Below, piece by piece: positions 58,232-64,000 of a stretch of DNA of 64,000 nt. This stretch comes from Melioribacter sp. (GTDB taxonomy: Bacteria; Bacteroidota; Ignavibacteria; Ignavibacteriales; Melioribacteraceae). Under the pieces are notes generated by a model. The model saw nothing but the letters and a program-made list of their open reading frames with translations, made no database searches and was not told the DNA's origin. The stretch lies in assembly GCA_020723965.1 (NCBI GenBank), contig DYHW01000004.1, forward strand, positions 62,001-126,000. The letters are read 5' to 3'. Position numbers and translations under genes: made by a program. The stretch's first letter is position 1. Each line of letters starts with the position of its first letter.

Positions 58232-58395
58232 TCGACCTCAATTCATAATGAACGCTCGTTAATATATGCAATGATACAATAGTAGTAAATAACTGAGCCG
58301 GCCGTTTATGATTATTTTTGATCAAATATATCTTAGGAAATCATAATCGATTCCGCATGCTGCAGAAAAGTATAACGATCCGCGTTCTATTAAAA

Positions 58396-61038
58396 TTAGT
58401 TCAGATCAGTAAGAATAGCTTGTAATTTTAGAAGAGATTTTTCCCAATTGGTAAGTTTTGTTTTTTCTCGTTCAAGAACTTCTGCAGGAGCTTTAGCAAC
58501 AAAACCTTCGTTAGAAAGCGTTTTGCGAACACCTTCAAGCAAATTCGAAAGGCGGGTTATTTCTTTTTCAATTCTCCCGCGCTCAATATCAAGATCGATC
58601 AACCCTTCAAGCGGTATGAATATGTCGCAACCATTCACAACAGCCGAAGCGCTTGCTTTAGGTTTTTCCATTTGTGGAGCGGTTTTCAGTTCTGCAATGC
58701 GAACTAAGGATTTTATATACTTTGCTTGTTCTTCGGTAATTTTATTCGTCTTTAAAAAAACATTTATCTGTTTTGACGGAGGAAGATTCATTTCGCCCCG
58801 GATATTTCTGATTGCAGTTACAACATCTTGAACAAAAAGAATTTCTTCTTCAGCATCTTTATCGAACAACTTTTCGTTGAACTGCGGAAAGTGTGAAGTT
58901 GAAATACTCTCGCCCTCTTTTCGTTCATCAAGTAATTGCCAAATTTCTTCTGTAATGAACGGCATAAATGGATGAACAAGTTTAAGCATTTCTTCATACA
59001 AAGAGATGGAGCGTGTTAGAACAGCCGACTTTACTTCTTCGTCTGCATAGTACAACCGCTGTTTTGACAACTCTATATACCAATCGCAGAAGTCATTCCA
59101 CACATAAGAGTAAACAATTTTCGAAGCGTTATTCACCTCGAATTTGTCGAATGCGTCATTTAGTTCTTTGAGAGTTAATTGGAAACGCGACATTATCCAG
59201 CGGTCGGTAAAATCAATGTGTTTATCTTTTAGTTCAGAATTGAACGTTATCTTTTGCGCGCCTGCCTGCTGTTGGGCAAGGTTCATCAATAAAAATCTTC
59301 CGGCGTTCCAAATCTTATTTGCAAAGTTGCGCCCTATCTCACACTTCTCATTGCTGAACAAAACATCTTGCCCAAGCGGCGCTATGTATATTATTGCAAA
59401 GCGCAACGCATCTGCGCCGTATTCTTCGATCAGGTCAAGCGGATCGGGAGAATTGCCGAGCGATTTGCTCATTTTCCTACCATCCATATCGCGCACGGTA
59501 GAGGTGAAATATACATCTTTGAAGGGAATTTCGTTTTTGAAATGCATTCCGGCTATTATCATTCGCGCAACCCAAAAGAAAATTATATCGGGTGCTGTTA
59601 CAAGTAGATCAGTTGGGTAATAATAATTTTGATCGCGCTCGTTTGTGAATACATCCTGCGCCCAAAGCCAACTTGATGCCCAAGTATCTAGAACATCATC
59701 ATCCTGACGCCAGTTCTCAATATCTGCTGGGGGGTCGATTTCGCAATAAATTTCATTTGTTTGTTTATGGTACCAAACCGGAATACGGTGCCCCCACCAT
59801 AATTGGCGCGAGATGCACCAATCACGGATATTAGACATCCAGTGCATGTAAGTTTTTACCCAATGCTCGGGATGAAATTTTATTTTGCCATCAAGCACAA
59901 CTTGAAGCGCCGGTTTACTCAGTTCTTCCATTTTCATAAACCATTGCTCAGAAAGATAGGGCTCAATAGGAACGTTGCCGCGCTGTGAATATCCTACCTT
60001 ATTGGTGTAGTCTTCTGCTTTGTAAAGAAAGCCCATCTCCTCTAATCTTGCAACAACCTTTTTTCTTGCTTCGTATCGATCAATATTCTGAAACTCTTCA
60101 GGCACGTTTCCATTTGTTGTTGCGTCTTCGTTGAAGATGTTTACTATCTCGAGTTTATGACGCAATCCCATTTCGTAATCATTCACATCGTGAGCGGGTG
60201 TAACTTTAACGGCACCGGTCCCAAATTCTTTATCTATGTATTCATCTGCGAAAAGCGGGATTTCTCTTCCAACAATTGGCAGAATAATTTTTTTGCCGAT
60301 GAGATGTTTGTATCGTTCGTCCTCCGGATGAACTGCAACGCCGGTATCTCCAAGCATTGTTTCAGGACGAGTTGTAGCAACAATAACAAATTCATCCGAA
60401 TCTTTAACGGGATATTTGAAATACCAGAGTTTACCTTGAAATTCTTTGTAAAAAACTTCTTCATCAGATATTGCGGACTTTGACGCGGGGTCCCAGTTCA
60501 CCATTCTGTAACCGCGGTAGATCAATCCTTCTTTGTATAGCTTAACAAATGCCTCTATTACTTTTTTGTAATAGTGATCATCCATCGTAAAGCGTTCGCG
60601 GTCCCAATCGCAGCTAACGCCAAGTTTGCGCAGTTGCTGAAAAATTATATCGCCATATTTTTCCTTCCATTTGTAGCAATGTTTTAAAAACTCTTCGCGA
60701 GAAATGCTGTCTTTTGTAATTCCTTGTTCTTTAAGCAGCGCAACAACTTTTGCTTCGGTTGCAATTGATGCATGGTCGATTCCCGGTACCCAGCAAGCAT
60801 TGTATCCTTTCATTCTTTTGTAGCGAATGTAAATATCCTGCAGCGTATTGTTTAGTATGTGTCCTATGTGAAGAATGCCGGTAATGTTTGGAGGGGGAAT
60901 TACAATAGTGTACGGAGTTTTGCTCTCGTCAACTTTCGAGTGATAAAGTTTGCGTTCTTCCCAGTATTTATACCACTTATTTTCAGCGTCTTTGGGATTG
61001 TAAGCTTTCGGAATATCTGCAAGATTCTTCGGGCGCAT
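58396..61038 (-). CDS. valS: Valyl-tRNA synthetase
   Basis: ValS charges tRNA-Val. The 880-residue protein has the class I HIGH-type motif (PPNITGILHIGHILNN), the KMSKS motif (GRKMSKSLGNSPDPL), an editing CP1 domain between them and a C-terminal coiled coil (ERGRIEKEITRLSNLLEGV). The length is normal. No T-box leader is recognisable in the 286 bp upstream. It is transcribed from the minus strand, followed by the TetR gene. Confidence 0.97.
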   Translation of the reverse strand: MRPKNLADIPKAYNPKDAENKWYKYWEERKLYHSKVDESKTPYTIVIPPPNITGILHIGHILNNTLQDIYIRYKRMKGYNACWVPGIDHASIATEAKVVALLKEQGITKDSISREEFLKHCYKWKEKYGDIIFQQLRKLGVSCDWDRERFTMDDHYYKKVIEAFVKLYKEGLIYRGYRMVNWDPASKSAISDEEVFYKEFQGKLWYFKYPVKDSDEFVIVATTRPETMLGDTGVAVHPEDERYKHLIGKKIILPIVGREIPLFADEYIDKEFGTGAVKVTPAHDVNDYEMGLRHKLEIVNIFNEDATTNGNVPEEFQNIDRYEARKKVVARLEEMGFLYKAEDYTNKVGYSQRGNVPIEPYLSEQWFMKMEELSKPALQVVLDGKIKFHPEHWVKTYMHWMSNIRDWCISRQLWWGHRIPVWYHKQTNEIYCEIDPPADIENWRQDDDVLDTWASSWLWAQDVFTNERDQNYYYPTDLLVTAPDIIFFWVARMIIAGMHFKNEIPFKDVYFTSTVRDMDGRKMSKSLGNSPDPLDLIEEYGADALRFAIIYIAPLGQDVLFSNEKCEIGRNFANKIWNAGRFLLMNLAQQQAGAQKITFNSELKDKHIDFTDRWIMSRFQLTLKELNDAFDKFEVNNASKIVYSYVWNDFCDWYIELSKQRLYYADEEVKSAVLTRSISLYEEMLKLVHPFMPFITEEIWQLLDERKEGESISTSHFPQFNEKLFDKDAEEEILFVQDVVTAIRNIRGEMNLPPSKQINVFLKTNKITEEQAKYIKSLVRIAELKTAPQMEKPKASASAVVNGCDIFIPLEGLIDLDIERGRIEKEITRLSNLLEGVRKTLSNEGFVAKAPAEVLEREKTKLTNWEKSLLKLQAILTDLN

Positions 61039-61324
61039 TGATTACTCGGTGTTTTCTAATTATTGAGTGCTAATATAAAAAATCTTGATGCCGAATGCCT
61101 GCCCGTCTTTATTTCCCAATTTTTTGAAAGAAAGATTTCTTGTTTGACTGATCTTAACCCAAGATTTATTCTTCTATTGCCGTTTCGATAGCTTGGCTTC
61201 TACTGTGACAGATAAGTTTTGCAACGTGCAATCTACTTAGTTCAATATTCATCTGAATTTGTATCCCACCGTTTCAGTTCTTCTGTATAATTATTATTAT
61301 TGCAAAGAAATTTATTTACAATAA

Positions 61325-61831
61325 ATGGTATTGAGTATGCGCAGCTCGCTGCTTGTTTTGGTGTTTTTAATTGTTATCTCTGCTTGCACAAAAGAAGTTC
61401 CGGAAGCCGAAAAGAGGCCGGCAAAAACTGCAGACGAAACTGCTGTTCGACAGGTAATAGAGAATTTTGTTGCCGCATATAACGCGGGCGATCTAGAAGC
61501 GGCGGTTTCGTTATTTGATGACGCATATTTAGGAATTCTTCCGGATTCTGTTAATATTATGGGCAAAAGCGAAGTCCGGAATGATCTACTTCAGTACCTT
61601 AAACAATACCCAGATGGAAAATGGGAAATGAAGATCGAAGAGGTGAATGTTTCGGATGGTTACGCATTCGCCATTTGCAACGGGTCATTTCTAATGCCGG
61701 ACCCGCTCGAAGGAAAAATGAATCCAATTTATTCGGAGCGCAGCATAAGAATACTAAAAAAAGATAAATATGAAGGATGGAAAATTTATAGATTTCTAGG
61801 CGCGCCGACCTTCAGTTACGATAATAAATAA
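61325..61831 (+). CDS. SnoaL/DUF4440-like lipoprotein
   Basis: The 168-residue lipoprotein has a signal sequence ending in the lipobox FLIVISAC. The mature part is an NTF2-like cone (VRQVIENFVAAYNAGDLEA, VSLFDDAYLGI and LKKDKYEGWKIYRFLG) typical of SnoaL/DUF4440 domains, which bind small molecules or act as lyases. An inner ATG at 61337 is an alternative start. It converges on the anti-sigma gene with a 1-bp gap. Function is not assigned. Confidence 0.75.
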   Translation: MVLSMRSSLLVLVFLIVISACTKEVPEAEKRPAKTADETAVRQVIENFVAAYNAGDLEAAVSLFDDAYLGILPDSVNIMGKSEVRNDLLQYLKQYPDGKWEMKIEEVNVSDGYAFAICNGSFLMPDPLEGKMNPIYSERSIRILKKDKYEGWKIYRFLGAPTFSYDNK

Positions 61832-61832
61832 G

Positions 61833-63044
61833 TTAAATCTGCCATTCAATTTCTTCCCACCATTTATACAACATTTCTTTGTTCAACTTGATAATCCCCA
61901 TGCGTGTAACGCTTTCTGATGGTGGAAAGTAATTGCTAATTCCCTGAAATAGTATTTGTCTTTGCAATTGAGAAACGCGGGGAATCATAGCAAGCAGAGT
62001 TAGCATATCAATTTCTCGCGCCAAAGAAATAATTTTTGAAACGGCTTCGTCTCCGCCGCTGCCGTAATCAAATTGTTCGACTGCAAGTTTAAATTCTACA
62101 GAGGCATCGAATCTGTAGGGTGTGCCTGGTCTAAATTCGTTGCTGATATTACATAAATATCCTTCATCAACAAAATAACTATCTCCATTGTGAACGATTT
62201 CTACAAATGCAGCATTGACTTGCACTTTTGAATTCCCTTTGTCATCTACAGTTACTATAAATTCGCCGCCGCGATCATGAATAACAGAATTAGCAACAAC
62301 AATTGAAAAAAAAGGCATTTCAGTTATGTTGATTATTTTAATTGTCCCTTTATTCAACCGAATTCTATTTGCTTCATCCTTTGCCTTTTCCAAAATTACA
62401 AGAGAATTAACGCCAACTTCTATGTTGCAAGTTTCGGGGACGTGCACAATTGATTTTGTTTTTATATCAGTCATTAAACTTTCCCCCTGTCGCCACTTTT
62501 TCCCCGAATTCGGATTTCCGATTATTGAATGTTGTCCCTCGATATCTCTAATGGTCCAAGGTGAATTATATTTCTGAAAATCATAAACTAGATATGCCGC
62601 GGCTATTAACAATAATGGAAGAAGAATTAACAATGTTTTATCAAATTTGAAATCAATGCGAAGCGGGGCTAAGAGCGGCTTGACAATTTTTTTTGTAACT
62701 ATGCTTTTGCGGTCTGCACCGCGCATCGTTTTCAGCATTTTTTCCTGCTTTACCTGTTCCTTTTTTATCTTCTTAATGTTTTTCTGTGGAATCAGCAGTT
62801 CATCTTTTTCTTCTCTAGCGCTTTGTTTGAGAAGTTCTGCCGTAAGCGATTCAACTATTTCCATTGGCGGTTCGATGACATGCGGAAGTTCCTTCAAGCG
62901 GTCAAAAAGGAGCATTAACCTTTTATATTCGTTAAAACACGTTTTACAATTCTGAATATGATTTTCAACATCGTTCTTAGTAAATTCATCGAGCTGTTCA
63001 TCCACATAATCGTGCATATTTATTTTTGCTTCTTCGCAGCTCAT
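61833..63044 (-). CDS. Zinc-finger/FecR-domain anti-sigma factor
   Basis: This 403-residue membrane protein has an N-terminal anti-sigma zinc finger with H-x3-C-x2-C (HIQNCKTC, zf-HC2 type), a linker, one membrane helix (TLLILLPLLLIAAAYLVYDF), and a periplasmic FecR-like domain (about 190-300, VHVPETCNIEVGVNSLVI). Such proteins hold an ECF sigma factor until an outer signal arrives. Its start overlaps the sigma gene by 4 bp (ATGA). Confidence 0.85.
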   Translation of the reverse strand: MSCEEAKINMHDYVDEQLDEFTKNDVENHIQNCKTCFNEYKRLMLLFDRLKELPHVIEPPMEIVESLTAELLKQSAREEKDELLIPQKNIKKIKKEQVKQEKMLKTMRGADRKSIVTKKIVKPLLAPLRIDFKFDKTLLILLPLLLIAAAYLVYDFQKYNSPWTIRDIEGQHSIIGNPNSGKKWRQGESLMTDIKTKSIVHVPETCNIEVGVNSLVILEKAKDEANRIRLNKGTIKIINITEMPFFSIVVANSVIHDRGGEFIVTVDDKGNSKVQVNAAFVEIVHNGDSYFVDEGYLCNISNEFRPGTPYRFDASVEFKLAVEQFDYGSGGDEAVSKIISLAREIDMLTLLAMIPRVSQLQRQILFQGISNYFPPSESVTRMGIIKLNKEMLYKWWEEIEWQI

Positions 63045-63547
63045 AGTTCTAATCTGCTTATCAAGTATTGGCGTGTTTGGATCAGTTTAGTTTTGATCTC
63101 ATCTATTATCATCTCTTTAAAAAAGAAATTTATCTGTTCGTAGCTATAACCTTCAATATCGTGCAGAACAAAAATTATTCTGTCTTCAACCGGAAGAGCG
63201 TTGATCAGATTTTCTAGGTAAGGAATTTCGGCAAAAGTGCTTTTTGACGGCTGTACATTTTTTTGTTCTGGAAAATTAGTTGTTTCTTCAATAGCGAGAC
63301 CGACAGCTATATGTTTTATCCAATCAACGAACGGTTTTCTAATATCAAACAGTTTTATCTCTTCCCATGCTTTCAAAAAAGTATTAACGGTTACTTTTTT
63401 AGCGAGTTCGGTATCGTATAAAAGACGAAATGCGATTGTAAAAACATTTCTTAAATTGATTTGGCAGAGTTCTAAAAATCCGCGCTGTCTTCCTCTTTTA
63501 GAAAGCTCAAGCAGATAGATTATGTATTTAGTGTTTTCAACTGTCAC
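63041..63547 (-). CDS. ECF-type sigma factor (divergent)
   Basis: This 168-residue sigma-70-like factor has region 2 (VTVNTFLKAWEEIKLFDIRK) and a region 4 resembling helix-turn-helix (IFVLHDIEGYSYEQINFFFK), but both are more divergent than the sigma factor at 38.5 kb. The start is GTG. The 4-bp overlap with the zinc-finger/FecR gene marks it as a sigma/anti-sigma pair. A small membrane protein gene lies 15 bp upstream on the same strand. Confidence 0.8.
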   Translation of the reverse strand: MTVENTKYIIYLLELSKRGRQRGFLELCQINLRNVFTIAFRLLYDTELAKKVTVNTFLKAWEEIKLFDIRKPFVDWIKHIAVGLAIEETTNFPEQKNVQPSKSTFAEIPYLENLINALPVEDRIIFVLHDIEGYSYEQINFFFKEMIIDEIKTKLIQTRQYLISRLEL

Positions 63548-63562
63548 TTGTATGGCCCCGGG

Positions 63563-63946
63563 TTAGTTAACAATAGTAACGCGAATGCCGTTATTGTCTA
63601 CGCGGGCGGTAATGCGAACAACTGTTGTTTCGTTTCTGCCAATTTCAGTTCCGTTTGCGCTAAGGTCAACCCTGTCTTCTTTCACAGATGCGCTGAATGT
63701 TCCCGCTTGAGTATTTTTTAATTGCAAAGGAATTTCCCAGCCAGTATATTTTCCACCGCCGCCCCCCTGTAAATGGTCTTTTTTATAATAGATTTGCGCC
63801 AGAATTCCAATATCGTGAATTGTAGAGATAAGCTGATCGCGGTTCGAATTTTCCAAATATGTATAAGCGATATCAATAGCGGAATACAACATAAGACCAA
63901 CTACAATAAAAGCTACCGTGAGCAATAATAACTGTTGAGTTCCCAT
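63563..63946 (-). CDS. Small membrane protein, pilin-like N-terminal helix
   Basis: The 127-residue protein begins with one hydrophobic helix (MGTQQLLLLTVAFIVVGLML) and a soluble domain with a Gly run (GGGGGKYTGW). The shape recalls type IV pilin-like subunits, but I see no prepilin peptidase motif, so this is only resemblance. It heads the sigma/anti-sigma operon (15 bp to the sigma gene). The function is unknown. Confidence 0.65.
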   Translation of the reverse strand: MGTQQLLLLTVAFIVVGLMLYSAIDIAYTYLENSNRDQLISTIHDIGILAQIYYKKDHLQGGGGGKYTGWEIPLQLKNTQAGTFSASVKEDRVDLSANGTEIGRNETTVVRITARVDNNGIRVTIVN

Positions 63947-64000
63947 CTTCTCGTTCCATAGTTATCTTAAATGTTTTTTTGTAAGATAACAAGAAGTTTA

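Overview
The window is about 64 kb of AT-rich bacterial chromosome. It most resembles the Ignavibacteria / Chlorobi side of the Bacteroidota. The reasons are inference from content: promoter-like TTG-N20-TAATTTTG boxes of the Bacteroidota primary sigma type ahead of mnmE and rpmH, many weak or TTG/GTG starts, and characteristic families (DUF6448, DUF6599, DUF4252, DUF6174, a Bacteroidota-type C1 peptidase, FecR anti-sigma factors). There is no phage, plasmid, CRISPR array, rRNA gene or tRNA gene that I can support.

Layout. 1-5.7 kb (all minus strand): a truncated ABM-type monooxygenase, a hemerythrin, a DUF6448 protein, a Crp/Fnr regulator, an aldehyde dehydrogenase, a DUF6174 lipoprotein, and a kinase with an N-terminal ATP-cone. 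6-12.2 kb: a prolyl oligopeptidase, a C1-family peptidase whose catalytic Cys is Ser, UvrB and a small membrane protein. 12.3-21.9 kb: SufE, a two-subunit molybdenum hydroxylase (IorA/IorB type), and a run of lipoproteins and poorly known envelope proteins. 22-24.6 kb: ClpB.

24.8-34.0 kb is an origin-type housekeeping block in unusual order: mnmE, mnmG, rsmG, a SIR2-like protein, trmB, rpmH, rnpA, yidD, yidC. A near-perfect parS (ParB-binding) sequence and a weaker copy lie between mnmE and mnmG. 34.1-44.6 kb: a patatin/BamA-type outer-membrane protein, a PD-(D/E)XK-like protein, an ECF sigma factor with a membrane partner and a DUF4252 protein, an MBL-fold hydrolase and an ADP-forming acyl-CoA synthetase.

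44.7-50.7 kb is a tightly overlapping operon for a nonulosonic acid of the pseudaminic type: pseB, a four-helix-bundle (S23) gene, pseC, a pseG-pseH fusion, pseI and an SpsF-type cytidylyltransferase. Together these enzymes convert UDP-GlcNAc to a CMP-activated sugar for surface glycosylation. Upstream, 50.7-53.5 kb is a scarred zone with a decayed IS110-family transposase, a MITE-like hairpin element and matching inverted repeats around cspA and a DUF362 gene. 53.5-64 kb: DUF6599, a membrane sulfatase-like protein, a NoeA-like methyltransferase, TetR, ValS, a SnoaL-like lipoprotein, and an ECF sigma / zinc-finger-FecR anti-sigma pair beside a pilin-like small protein.
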